DNA of 64,000 nt from Gilliamella sp. ESL0443 (GTDB lineage Bacteria > Pseudomonadota > Gammaproteobacteria > Enterobacterales > Orbaceae). A model generated the notes under the pieces. The model made no database searches, was not told the origin of the DNA, and saw only the letters and a list, made by a program, of their open reading frames with translations. This document shows positions 51,602 to 60,126 of this stretch, one piece after another. Position numbers and translations under genes: made by a program. Position 1 is the stretch's first letter, and the number at the start of each line of letters is the position of its first letter. The stretch covers positions 124,001 through 188,000 of the forward strand of contig NZ_CP048263.1 in the NCBI RefSeq assembly GCF_019469165.1, read 5' to 3'.

Positions 51602-52408
51602 TTAATCGTCTAACTCGTCATCAGCAATGATTGAATTTGCCACAATACTTTTTTCGCTATTTTTAGTCGTGTTAAACTTTGAATTTAATTGGACATAAAT
51701 GGTGGCAAAAATAACGCCTAAAATACCGAATGAGAGTAAACTGAAGTTTAAGTAACCTCCAAGAACAAAGCCTAAATAGAAGAAAGGTGCTAAATATTTA
51801 ACCATCATCATGTTTAATACCATTGCATAACCAACTACCACAATAAATCCACCTGCAACAGCAAGACCACCAGTAACAATATCTGGCAACATGCTTAATA
51901 AGGTGTTAACGGTATTGGCATCAACATAAATGGCGACCAATGTTGCTGGTATTGCTACTCGTAAAGCTTGTACAAAAAGCGCGCTATAATGTAAAAGTTC
52001 TATTTTTTTGAATTGAACTTTTTCTGCGGCATTATCAGCTTCATGTTGGAAGGCAACCGTGATTGTTCTTGCAAATACCGTTAGAACTTGACCCGCTGCT
52101 GCAACGGGGAGGGCGATTGCGATTCCAGTTTGAATATCTTGTTTACCTACTACAACTAATATCGCGGATATAACACTAGCCAGTGCTGAATCAGGTGATT
52201 GTGCCGCACCAATATTCATCCAGCCTAATGCAATCAATTCAAGCGTACCACCTAAAATGATACCTGTTTTTATATCACCTAATATTAAGCCTATGACGGT
52301 ACAGGCAATTAATGGGCGATGAGTTTGAAACTCATCAAGCACACTTCCCATACCTGCTATACAAGAGAAGATGAATATTAATACAATTTGAAATAATGAA
52401 ATTTCCAT
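51602..52408 (-). CDS. sorA: PTS mannose/sorbose-family EIIC component
   Basis: This 268-residue membrane protein has the EIIC signature GTLELIALGWMNIGAAQSPD near residue 55 and six or more hydrophobic segments. It forms the translocation channel with EIID. AAGGAGG lies 6 bases before its ATG. The C-terminus ends in an acidic, soluble tail (ADDELDD). Confidence 0.92.
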   Translation of the reverse strand: MEISLFQIVLIFIFSCIAGMGSVLDEFQTHRPLIACTVIGLILGDIKTGIILGGTLELIALGWMNIGAAQSPDSALASVISAILVVVGKQDIQTGIAIALPVAAAGQVLTVFARTITVAFQHEADNAAEKVQFKKIELLHYSALFVQALRVAIPATLVAIYVDANTVNTLLSMLPDIVTGGLAVAGGFIVVVGYAMVLNMMMVKYLAPFFYLGFVLGGYLNFSLLSFGILGVIFATIYVQLNSKFNTTKNSEKSIVANSIIADDELDD

Positions 52409-52432
52409 TTTTTGCCTCCTTGTTTATTCCTA

Positions 52433-52927
52433 TTAATTAATAGGGAATTCTTGTTCAAGTAGCTTGATAAAATCGACGTTAGGATCGGTAATTACCACTT
52501 TTAAGCAAAGATCAACTCCCATCTCATGCATCTTTCTAAATGCCGATACATCGTTTTCATCCACTGACACCGCTTTAGTAATCTGCTTTTTACCTGCTTT
52601 GAAAGACATACCACCAATATTGATACTCTTAATTGGTACACCTTGTTCGATTAATCGCAGAATATCGGTTGGATTGGTAAAAAGATAAAACACGGTATCG
52701 TTTTCATATTTTGGGTTTTTATAAACCGCTGCCGCTTTTTCAATACTCACAACAGAAACTTTAATTCCAGGAGGTGCAGCTTGTTTAACTAATGTGGCTC
52801 GGATTTCGTCATTAGCAACTTCATCACTAACAACAATGATTCTTTCTGCTTTTGCTTCTTTGGTCCAAACTGTTGTGACTTGACCATGTATTAAACGGTC
52901 ATCAATGCGTACTAAATTTATAATCAT
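52433..52927 (-). CDS. sorB: PTS mannose/sorbose-family EIIB component
   Basis: This 164-residue EIIB begins NLVRIDDRLIHGQVTTVWTK, with the phosphorylated His14. It receives phosphate from EIIA and passes it to the incoming sugar. Its ATG directly abuts the EIIA stop (TAAATG), so translation is coupled. The conserved SINIGGMSFKAGKKQI segment is near residue 97. Confidence 0.93.
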   Translation of the reverse strand: MIINLVRIDDRLIHGQVTTVWTKEAKAERIIVVSDEVANDEIRATLVKQAAPPGIKVSVVSIEKAAAVYKNPKYENDTVFYLFTNPTDILRLIEQGVPIKSINIGGMSFKAGKKQITKAVSVDENDVSAFRKMHEMGVDLCLKVVITDPNVDFIKLLEQEFPIN

Positions 52928-53347
52928 TTAAAGTTCCTCTTCTTCAGCGATATTTTTAGCTATTTTTTTGAAAGATTTGATGAAATCGGATTTCATGTCA
53001 TTAAGTTGTTCAAAAGTTTCTTCAAGGCTAATTGAAGAGTAATCAAGATGTAATAACGCTAAACAAAGTGGTAAAGATAAACCACTGATGACTTCGATGT
53101 TTTCTGATTGCATTGCCAACATTGCCGCTGCGTTATAAGGGCTACCTGAAAAAATATCAGTAATAATGATGAATGGTTGCTCAGTTGATTGATTCATAAT
53201 TTTTAGATATTTGTCTTTTAATGTCTCAATACCATCACCTAATTGAAAAGTGATAGCCCGTACATTTGGGTACTCACCAGCTATCATTTCAATGCTATTT
53301 TTCATTTCCACGGCAATGTTTCCATGACCCGCTAATATAAAGTTCAT
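52928..53347 (-). CDS. sorF: PTS mannose/sorbose-family EIIA component
   Basis: This 139-residue EIIA has the phospho-acceptor His8 in LAGHGNIAVEMKNSIE and the conserved TDIFSGSPYNAAAMLA near residue 63. It accepts phosphate from HPr. It is the first gene of the sorbose operon. Sorbose specificity rests on the linked sorE and SorC-type regulator rather than on this sequence itself. Confidence 0.92.
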   Translation of the reverse strand: MNFILAGHGNIAVEMKNSIEMIAGEYPNVRAITFQLGDGIETLKDKYLKIMNQSTEQPFIIITDIFSGSPYNAAAMLAMQSENIEVISGLSLPLCLALLHLDYSSISLEETFEQLNDMKSDFIKSFKKIAKNIAEEEEL

Positions 53348-53358
53348 CTCACACCTCT

Positions 53359-53440
53359 TTCACAAATTCTCTTGTTGCTTCACAAATGTTTAAATGAATT
53401 TATATGCACAAATGCTCAAAGTAAATCACTAATGTGCAAA
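53359..53440 (-). promoter_or_regulatory. Upstream control region of the sorbose operon
   Basis: CACAAAT occurs three times in direct orientation (53361, 53381 and 53407), and TGCACA/TGTGCA form an inverted pair (53405-53410, 53433-53438). A minus-strand TATAAA at 53404-53399 could be the -10. These are candidate SorC operators. Confidence 0.45.
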
Positions 53441-53561
53441 AATGTGACGTAGATTTGATTTTCTTGCAAAATAAAAGAAATGGTTTTTTTCTTAACGAAA
53501 AAAGGAGTATTTTGTAAGGCTAAAAAAATAAGGGTGATCGAAATTAAATGATCATTTCTTC

Positions 53562-54239
53562 TTAACTTAAATGATCAATGGAATTCTGTAGGATTTGTGA
53601 AGTAAATGACTTTTTAAGATAGAACCCTCTTGGGCGAGTTAAAATAATCTCGCCATTTTCACCAATGGCTTCAGTTAAAGCTTTTCCATTGGCAGCTTTA
53701 GGTCTGATCTGTAAATAGGTGCCATAACGCGCGGTGATTTTTTCAACTTGACCAAGAGCTATCATATCCATTAATTCTTGCCAATCTTGCTTAAGTTGTT
53801 GCTCTTGTTCTAAAGTTGGTGTCCAAAGTATTGGTTTTCCAACTTTTCTTTCTGCAAGAGGTATACTTCTTTCCCCTTCGATCGGGATCCAAAGTACTTT
53901 GCTAAGCTTGTATTTAACATGGCTGGTTTCCCAAATCACACCGTGATTTGCCATTAAAGGAATAACACTAACAAAGGTAGTTTCTAATGGTTTACCTTCT
54001 TTATTGACTGGAATTGTTTTTAGTTCAATGCCTAAATTAGAAAAGTCTTGTTCTGCTTTACTGCCGGCATTCGCACCAAGATAAGTTTCAATCAGATTGC
54101 CTACCCATCCTTTTTGTTTATTAAGATTAGCAGGGATAGGAATATTGACATATTTAGCTATCTCAGCAAAGCTATAGCCAGCGGCCATTTCTGCTCGATT
54201 CAATAACTCTTGTTCATTAGAAGGATAAAAGTTTAGCAT
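53562..54239 (-). CDS. mutH: DNA mismatch repair endonuclease MutH
   Basis: This 225-residue protein aligns with MutH (229 in E. coli). The catalytic residues Asp65, Glu72 and Lys74 are in [16 protein letters not shown]. Downstream [34 protein letters not shown] and [10 protein letters not shown] are conserved. It nicks the unmethylated strand at hemimethylated GATC, implying Dam-directed repair. It is a lone gene between the sor operon and the FMN reductase gene. Confidence 0.95.
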   Translation of the reverse strand: MLNFYPSNEQELLNRAEMAAGYSFAEIAKYVNIPIPANLNKQKGWVGNLIETYLGANAGSKAEQDFSNLGIELKTIPVNKEGKPLETTFVSVIPLMANHGVIWETSHVKYKLSKVLWIPIEGERSIPLAERKVGKPILWTPTLEQEQQLKQDWQELMDMIALGQVEKITARYGTYLQIRPKAANGKALTEAIGENGEIILTRPRGFYLKKSFTSQILQNSIDHLS

Positions 54240-54308
54240 CTGTTTCGAATAAATTTAATAATATCCACAATCAATTATATTGGTTGTGGATATTAAAATA
54301 AATCATTA

Positions 54309-54857
54309 TTAACTTAGCTGTTCAACCCATTTAGCATAACTTTCAATGATTGATGAAAGAAAAGACTTGGTTTTTTCGTTAATATTGCCACTTTCATCAA
54401 AAGCTGTACCAATATTACCGATATAAGCTTCCGGTTGTTGTAGGGTAGGCATATCAAGAAAAACTAAAGATTGTCGTAAATGATGATTTGCACCAAAGCC
54501 ACCAATAGCGCCTTGTGATACAGAGACCACAGCAGCTGGTTTTTTAGACCAAACACTTTTACCATAAGGGCGTGATCCAACATCAAGTGCATTTTTTATG
54601 ACAGCGGGTAATCCGCGATTGTATTCTGGTGTAACAAAAATCACACCATCACAATTGGCAATTTCTTGGCGAAAACGATTATAGGATTGTGGCGGTGTAT
54701 CAGTATCAATATCTTCGTTATATAAAGGTAAATCACCGATTTGAATGATATTTAGTGAAAGTGATGATGGCGCAATTTGTTGAAAAACTTTGGCTACTTT
54801 TAAGTTATAGGAATCTTTACGTAAACTACCAACAAGTACTGCAATTTTTTTACTCAT
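54309..54857 (-). CDS. NAD(P)H-dependent FMN reductase (ChrR/YieF-like)
   Basis: This 182-residue flavodoxin-like reductase begins KKIAVLVGSLRKDSYNLKVA, which includes the FMN phosphate loop GSLRKDSYN. It has TPEYNRGLPAVIKNALD near residue 76 and KPAAVVSVSQGAIGGFGA near 106. Relatives reduce quinones and chromate and protect against oxidative stress. Substrate is not determinable by eye. Its neighbour dps fits a stress-protection role. Confidence 0.87.
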   Translation of the reverse strand: MSKKIAVLVGSLRKDSYNLKVAKVFQQIAPSSLSLNIIQIGDLPLYNEDIDTDTPPQSYNRFRQEIANCDGVIFVTPEYNRGLPAVIKNALDVGSRPYGKSVWSKKPAAVVSVSQGAIGGFGANHHLRQSLVFLDMPTLQQPEAYIGNIGTAFDESGNINEKTKSFLSSIIESYAKWVEQLS

Positions 54858-54936
54858 TTTTGGTTCCTCTTAAATTGAAAATAAGAGACACCATGAGTGT
54901 CTCTTATTTATGATAATTACAGAACTTCACAGAGCT

Positions 54937-55533
54937 TTAGTGTCCTGATGAGTCCATTCTACGACCTGTTTCAAATAGGAACCATGCGCGTCTTTCAGTT
55001 TGATCAATCCACTCTTCAATTAAACTAGCTGTTGCGGTATCGTTATATTTGTCACAGATATCATGTGCTACGCGCATACGTTCTGTAAGTTTGATGTTAT
55101 CTTGACAAAGTTCAGCAAGCATATCTGATGGTTCAACAAAATCAGCATTGTTGTCTGAAATACTTTGTAATTTAGAAATATGACCAATTGAACGTAAAGT
55201 CGTTCCACCTAATTTACGTACACGTTCAGCAATTGGATCTGTCATTGCAAATAGTTCTTCACCATGGTCATCTAACATTAAATGATAATCACGGAAATGT
55301 GGACCGCTGACATGCCAGTGGAAGTTTTTAGTTTTTAAATATAGAGCAAACACATCTGCTAATACAGAGTTCATTGCGCCAGAAATATCTTTTGAAGCTT
55401 TTTGGCCTAAATCAGTTGGAAATAAAATTGCAGATTGTTGTAATCTTTTGGCAGAACTTACATTTTTTAAAACTTTTGGAGATGTTGATGATTTCGAAGC
55501 CGTTGTGCTTTTTTTTGTAGTACTTTTAGCCAT
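54937..55533 (-). CDS. dps: DNA protection during starvation protein Dps
   Basis: This 198-residue ferritin-like Dps has the ferroxidase motif KTKNFHWHVSGPHFRDYHLM then LDDHGEELFAMTDPIAERVR, starting near residue 68. The first 30 residues are a Lys/Ser/Thr-rich tail (MAKSTTKKSTTASKSSTSPK), longer than in E. coli Dps, probably for DNA binding. It stores iron and shields DNA from peroxide. AGGAG lies about 8 bases before the ATG. Confidence 0.93.
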   Translation of the reverse strand: MAKSTTKKSTTASKSSTSPKVLKNVSSAKRLQQSAILFPTDLGQKASKDISGAMNSVLADVFALYLKTKNFHWHVSGPHFRDYHLMLDDHGEELFAMTDPIAERVRKLGGTTLRSIGHISKLQSISDNNADFVEPSDMLAELCQDNIKLTERMRVAHDICDKYNDTATASLIEEWIDQTERRAWFLFETGRRMDSSGH

Positions 55534-55801
55534 GTAATATTCTCCTATAGGTGAATTAAATGATTATTTAACTAACACCAAATTACGCCAACTCTTTATT
55601 AAAGTCCAATCAAAATGAGCTATTTTTAACTATTACTGCTATATCAACTATCTATGAATGATTAATTACCCCATTTTTTTCTATTGTTTAAAATATTTCT
55701 TTCAAAATAAAAGAAAATGTTTCAAACTGTGATCCAGTTAAAGTTTTTTTGATTTCATAATTGTTAATATTTCTTTGCAATTTAAATCAATAGGAGAAAA
55801 T

Positions 55802-56350
55802 ATGATTGATACAATTTCATTTGGAGCCGAGTGGTTTATCGGTTTATTCCAAGAAGGCGGTAAAGTGTTAGTCGGGATGGTCACCTCGATTTTACCTTTA
55901 TTAATTTCATTGTTAGTAGTTATGAATGCGGTCATTAAATTTATTGGACAAGACCGTATTGAACGTTTAGCTCAAGCTTGTGCGGGTAACCCTGTTTCAC
56001 GTTATTTATTACTTCCTTTAATTGGTACATTTGTATTTTGTAATCCGATGACACTAAGCTTAGGTCGCTTTATGCCAGAGTTTTACAAACCTAGCTATTA
56101 TGCAGCATCCTCTTATAGCTGCCACTCAATGAATGGTTTATTTCCACATGTAAATCCTGGCGAACTTTTTGTTTATTTAGGGGTTGCTGCTGGATTAACT
56201 ACATTAAATTTACCATTAGGTCCATTAGCTGTTAGTTATTTCCTTGTCGGTTTAGTTACTAACTTCTTTAGAGGTTGGATTACTGACTTTTGTACAGCCA
56301 TTTTTGAGAAAAAAATGGGAATTAAACTAGATAGAAAAGTTCATTTATAA
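55802..56350 (+). CDS. srlA: PTS glucitol/sorbitol EIIC component
   Basis: From ATG 55802 the protein is 182 residues (187 in E. coli). It matches SrlA closely: [40 protein letters not shown], and [20 protein letters not shown]. Upstream in-frame codons from 55775 are unconserved; TAGGAG lies 7 bases before 55802. It forms part of the sorbitol channel with SrlE. Confidence 0.95.
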   Translation: MIDTISFGAEWFIGLFQEGGKVLVGMVTSILPLLISLLVVMNAVIKFIGQDRIERLAQACAGNPVSRYLLLPLIGTFVFCNPMTLSLGRFMPEFYKPSYYAASSYSCHSMNGLFPHVNPGELFVYLGVAAGLTTLNLPLGPLAVSYFLVGLVTNFFRGWITDFCTAIFEKKMGIKLDRKVHL

Positions 56351-56381
56351 CAATTATCTATCACGATATAAGGAAAATAAA

Positions 56382-57371
56382 ATGGCTAAATATATTCATA
56401 TTGAAAAAGGTGAAGCAGGTTGGGGTGGTCCATTAGAGCTTCCAATCGTTGCTGGTAAAAAAATTGTTTACATTGCAGCTGGTACTAGACCAGCAATAGT
56501 CGATACTTTAGTTGAACTAACTGGTTGGGAAGCAATTGATGGTTTTAAAGAAGGTGAACCACCAAAAGACGAAATAGGCGTTGCTGTAATTGACTGTGGT
56601 GGTACTCTCCGTTGTGGTATTTATCCAAAAAATCGAATACCAACTATCAACATCCACGCAACTGGTAAATCAGGACCACTTGCACAATATATTGTCGAAG
56701 ACATTTATGTTTCTGCTGTTAAGCCAAACAATATCAAACTAATTGAAAAGGAAGGTGATGTTGTAGGAGAAACAGTTCAAGCAAAAACTAAAGCGTCAGA
56801 ATTTAAAGATTATGACAGTAGTAAAAAAATCACTGAACAAAGTGATGGCTTATTAGCCAAAATTGGTATCGGTATGGGGTCTGGTGTAGCAGTTTTTTTC
56901 CAAGCTGGCCGAGATACTATTGATACTGTTCTCAAAACGATTTTACCTTTCATGGCATTTGTTTCAGCCTTAATCGGGATCATTATTGCATCTGGATTAG
57001 GTGACTTCATTGCCCATGGATTAGTCCCTTTAGCAGATAATCCACTTGGTTTAGTGATATTAGCATTAATTTGTTCTTTCCCATTACTTTCACCGTTCTT
57101 AGGTCCTGGCGCGGTAATCGCGCAAGTTATCGGTACATTAGTTGGTGTACAAATTGGGTTAGGTAATATTCCACCTCATTTAGCACTACCAGCATTGTTT
57201 GCCATAAATGCTCAAGCTGCATGTGACTTTATCCCTGTCGGTTTATCACTAGCAGAAGCAAAACAAGATACTGTTCGTGTAGGTGTTCCTTCGGTTCTAG
57301 TAAGTCGATTTTTAACTGGTGCACCAACCGTATTAATCGCTTGGGCAGTGTCATTATTTATCTATCAATAG
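56382..57371 (+). CDS. srlE: PTS glucitol/sorbitol EIIB component
   Basis: This 329-residue protein has an N-terminal EIIB domain with candidate phospho-cysteine in [16 protein letters not shown] near residue 70 and a C-terminal membrane half with about four helices ([17 protein letters not shown] near 228). It passes phosphate to sorbitol during uptake. It follows srlA by 31 bases. Confidence 0.94.
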   Translation: MAKYIHIEKGEAGWGGPLELPIVAGKKIVYIAAGTRPAIVDTLVELTGWEAIDGFKEGEPPKDEIGVAVIDCGGTLRCGIYPKNRIPTINIHATGKSGPLAQYIVEDIYVSAVKPNNIKLIEKEGDVVGETVQAKTKASEFKDYDSSKKITEQSDGLLAKIGIGMGSGVAVFFQAGRDTIDTVLKTILPFMAFVSALIGIIIASGLGDFIAHGLVPLADNPLGLVILALICSFPLLSPFLGPGAVIAQVIGTLVGVQIGLGNIPPHLALPALFAINAQAACDFIPVGLSLAEAKQDTVRVGVPSVLVSRFLTGAPTVLIAWAVSLFIYQ

Positions 57372-57386
57372 ACATATTTAAGTATT

Positions 57387-57405
57387 TAGGGATGAACATC
57401 ATCCC
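57387..57405 (+). promoter_or_regulatory. Hairpin in the srlE-srlB gap
   Basis: AGGGATGA, ACA, TCATCCCT is a perfect 8-base stem, followed by CTTTAG, 16 bases after the srlE stop. It may partly terminate or stabilise the transcript within the operon. Confidence 0.5.
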
Positions 57406-57466
57406 TCTTTAGCAAACAGTGAAATTTGAAAATTTCGCTTCAACTAAAAATTAAAGAAGGTTAACG

Positions 57467-57835
57467 ATGTCGAATGTTATCTATCAATCAAAAATTAATC
57501 AAATTGGTGAGTTTGCCCCAGATGCATTGGCTGATGGCATGCTAATACTATTTAAAAATGGCGCGCCATCAGACTTAGCTGATTACTGTTTTGTACATAG
57601 TCATGATGATTTAAAACAAGATCTACAAGTAGGGCAAGTATTTCAAATTGGCAAACATACTTTTCAAATTACCTCCGTTGGCGATGTTGCTAGCACCAAT
57701 TTTCGTGAATTAGGGCATATCACATTAAGGTTTGACGGCAGTAGCCAAGCAGAATTACCGGGAACTATCCATGTAAAAGGTGACATTCCAAATCAACTTT
57801 TTGTGGGTGATGAAATTAAAATTTTAACTAATTAA
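57467..57835 (+). CDS. srlB: PTS glucitol/sorbitol EIIA component
   Basis: This 122-residue EIIA (123 in E. coli) includes the FVHSHDDL segment near residue 43 and GHITLRFDGS near 83, followed by a PGTIHVKGDIP ending. It carries phosphate from HPr to SrlE. Start ATG 57467 has AAGAAGG upstream. Confidence 0.93.
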   Translation: MSNVIYQSKINQIGEFAPDALADGMLILFKNGAPSDLADYCFVHSHDDLKQDLQVGQVFQIGKHTFQITSVGDVASTNFRELGHITLRFDGSSQAELPGTIHVKGDIPNQLFVGDEIKILTN

Positions 57836-57845
57836 GGAACAAAGA

Positions 57846-58625
57846 ATGAAAAAAGTTGCAGTTGTTGTAGGTGGAGGACAAACTTTAGGTGAGTTTTTAT
57901 GTAAAGGGATTGCTGATGCTGGTTATAATGTAGCTGTTGCTGATTTAAATATTGAAAATGCAAATAAAGTAGCAGATGCTATCAATCAGAAACATGGAGC
58001 CGGTACCGCAAAAGGCTTTGGTGTTGATGCAACAAATGAAGAGAGTGTGATTAAACTTGCACAAGATGTTGATAATACATTTAACCGAGCTGATTTAATG
58101 GTTTATAGTGCAGGTGTTGCTAAAGCAGCTCCTATTACAAACTTTGCTTTAAGCGATTTTCAATTATCAGTAAATGTTAATCTTACTGGTTACTTTTTGT
58201 GTGCTCGCGAGTTTGCTAAATTAATGCTCAAACATAAAACGGCTGGACGAATTATTCAAATAAATTCAAAATCAGGTAAAGTAGGTAGTAAACATAATTC
58301 TGGTTATAGTGCTGCTAAATTTGGTGGTGTTGGTTTAACTCAATCATTAGCACTTGATCTTGCAGATTATGGTATTACTGTAAATTCATTAATGTTGGGT
58401 AATTTATTAAAATCACCAATGTTCCAATCATTAATTCCTCAATACGCTAAAAAATTAGGTATTCCAGAAAACGAAGTTGAGCAAGTTTATATTGATAAAG
58501 TGCCACTTAAACGTGGTTGTGATTATCAAGATGTGCTTAATGTCTTATTATTTTATGCAAGTGATAAGGCTTCATATTGTACTGGACAATCAATTAATAT
58601 TACTGGTGGCCAAGTAATGTTCTAA
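57846..58625 (+). CDS. srlD: Sorbitol-6-phosphate 2-dehydrogenase
   Basis: At 259 residues this short-chain dehydrogenase matches SrlD in length. The NAD site is VVVGGGQTLGEFLCKGIADA, and the catalytic Ser/Tyr/Lys lie in QINSKSGKVGSKHNSGYSAAK near residues 141-158. It oxidises D-sorbitol-6-phosphate to fructose-6-phosphate. It may also serve the nearby sorbose pathway, which has no sorD of its own. Confidence 0.95.
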   Translation: MKKVAVVVGGGQTLGEFLCKGIADAGYNVAVADLNIENANKVADAINQKHGAGTAKGFGVDATNEESVIKLAQDVDNTFNRADLMVYSAGVAKAAPITNFALSDFQLSVNVNLTGYFLCAREFAKLMLKHKTAGRIIQINSKSGKVGSKHNSGYSAAKFGGVGLTQSLALDLADYGITVNSLMLGNLLKSPMFQSLIPQYAKKLGIPENEVEQVYIDKVPLKRGCDYQDVLNVLLFYASDKASYCTGQSINITGGQVMF

Positions 58626-58636
58626 TTAAAATAAAG

Positions 58637-58669
58637 TGCGAAAGTGTTTGTTATCACTTTCGCATTTTT
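58637..58669 (+). terminator. Terminator between srlD and gutM
   Basis: TGCGAAAGTG and CACTTTCGCA pair perfectly around an 8-base loop, followed by TTTTT. It should separate the structural genes srlAEBD from gutM-srlR. Confidence 0.88.
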
Positions 58670-58699
58670 ATTTAGCCTAAATTATTAATGGAGATAGCC

Positions 58700-59068
58700 A
58701 TGAACATGACGACAACTTTAATTATTTTTGCGCTTATGGCTTGGTGTGTCCAAATCATATTTAGTTGGTTGCAAATTCGCCGATTTAATCAAGCCTTTTT
58801 AGCGATGAAAAAAGGGCGATATTTGGGGGTTGGTCGTAGTCAAACTAAATGGTTTAAGCCAAGAGTCCTAATTGCTATCTCATTAGATGAAAACCAAAAT
58901 GTAATTGATTCAGTAAAAATGAAGGGCATTACAGTATTTGCATTACCTAAGACTATTCCTCAATTACATGGACTTAATGCAAAAGAGATTATACCTGAAA
59001 CGATTTACCCAAACGATCCTGCTTCGCGAAGTGCATTATCAGTTGCGTTAACCGCGAGCAATAAATAG
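58700..59068 (+). CDS. gutM: Glucitol operon activator GutM
   Basis: From ATG 58700 the protein has 122 residues (119 in E. coli). It has an N-terminal membrane helix, then IRRFNQAFLAMKKGRYLGVG, FKPRVLIAISLDENQNVID, MKGITVFALP and YPNDPASRSALSVAL, as in GutM. GGAGA 5 bases upstream supports this start over ATG 58688. It activates the sorbitol operon in E. coli. Confidence 0.9.
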   Translation: MNMTTTLIIFALMAWCVQIIFSWLQIRRFNQAFLAMKKGRYLGVGRSQTKWFKPRVLIAISLDENQNVIDSVKMKGITVFALPKTIPQLHGLNAKEIIPETIYPNDPASRSALSVALTASNK

Positions 59069-59168
59069 TATTTAACTTTTATTTTGAAAAGTATTTTCTT
59101 TTATATTGAAGTATACTATCTTGCAAAGTAAATGATCTTATTTACTGTGAAAATAATGGAATCTTGGC

Positions 59169-59948
59169 ATGAAAGTTAAACAAAGGCAAACCGCAATTTT
59201 AGAATATTTACAAAATCATGGACAGGTTAGTGTAGATGAATTAGTCGCACATTTTCGGACTACTGGAACCACTATAAGGAAAGATCTTACTCAACTTAAT
59301 GAGAGTGGATTAGTTTTAAGGACTTATGGTGGAGCAATGCTAAATCGAGAAATCGGTGACAGAGCTATTGATCATAAAACCTACATTAATACTGCTGCTA
59401 AAAAAGCGATTGCTCAAGAAGCCGCTAAATTGATCCATGAAGGTGATTCAATTATTTTCGATGCAGGCAGTACTGTCGCACAGATGATTCCAATGTTAGC
59501 CCAGTTTAATAATTTAACTATTATGACCAATAGTTTACATATGGTTAATGAACTGGTAGCTAATGATAACGATCAAACCATTATTTTAACAGGTGGCACT
59601 TTTCGCCGAAAATCAGCCTCCTTCCATAGTAATCATGCATCAGCAATTGCGGCCTTTGAATCTTATACTTTTGATAAATTATTTATGGGTGCTGATGGTG
59701 TTGATGTAGTTGGTGGTGTGACAACATTCAACGAAAGCTATCATGGTAGTGTGGCGATGAGTAAAGCCGCTGCAAAATTGATTTTACTCGTTGACTCAAC
59801 CAAATTTGGGCGACGTAGCCCAAATGTCGTTTGTGATATAGAATCAGTTGATACGATTATTACAGACAATAATTTAGATGATAAATATTACGACGCATTA
59901 ATTCAAAAAGGTATTAAAGTTATAAAAGTAAAACCTTTAGATAAGTAA
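59169..59948 (+). CDS. srlR: Glucitol operon repressor SrlR (DeoR/GlpR family)
   Basis: This 259-residue DeoR-type repressor begins [20 protein letters not shown] with the helix-turn-helix [20 protein letters not shown] at residues ~20-40. The sugar-phosphate-binding half has [12 protein letters not shown] near residue 96 and [10 protein letters not shown]. Its position after gutM matches E. coli srlR. Copy 3 of the dispersed motif starts 17 bases after its stop. Confidence 0.92.
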   Translation: MKVKQRQTAILEYLQNHGQVSVDELVAHFRTTGTTIRKDLTQLNESGLVLRTYGGAMLNREIGDRAIDHKTYINTAAKKAIAQEAAKLIHEGDSIIFDAGSTVAQMIPMLAQFNNLTIMTNSLHMVNELVANDNDQTIILTGGTFRRKSASFHSNHASAIAAFESYTFDKLFMGADGVDVVGGVTTFNESYHGSVAMSKAAAKLILLVDSTKFGRRSPNVVCDIESVDTIITDNNLDDKYYDALIQKGIKVIKVKPLDK

Positions 59949-59964
59949 AAAGATATTAAAATCT

Positions 59965-59990
59965 AAAAAAAGTTGAGGAACGGGGTTTTT
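59965..59990 (+). repeat. Dispersed intergenic motif, copy 3
   Basis: AAAAAAAGTTGAGGAACGG then GG and a T run, after srlR. It differs from copy 1 by one base in the core and from copy 2 by that base plus GG/CC before the T run. Confidence 0.6.
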
Positions 59991-60080
59991 GACGTTAATA
60001 ATGGTGGTAATTTTATTAAAATTGGTTTGATATTAACGATCTATCTGAAACACTCGAATAATTTCTAAACCTAATATTAT

Positions 60081-60112
60081 GCGTTCGGACATGGAAATAA
60101 TTGCCCGAACGC
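60081..60112 (-). terminator. Stem-loop after serA
   Basis: GCGTTCGG (60081-60088) and CCGAACGC (60105-60112) pair perfectly with a 16-base loop, 15 bases beyond the serA stop on the minus strand. No strong U tract follows, so its efficiency is uncertain. Confidence 0.5.
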
Positions 60113-60126
60113 CTTAGCAAAGTGGA

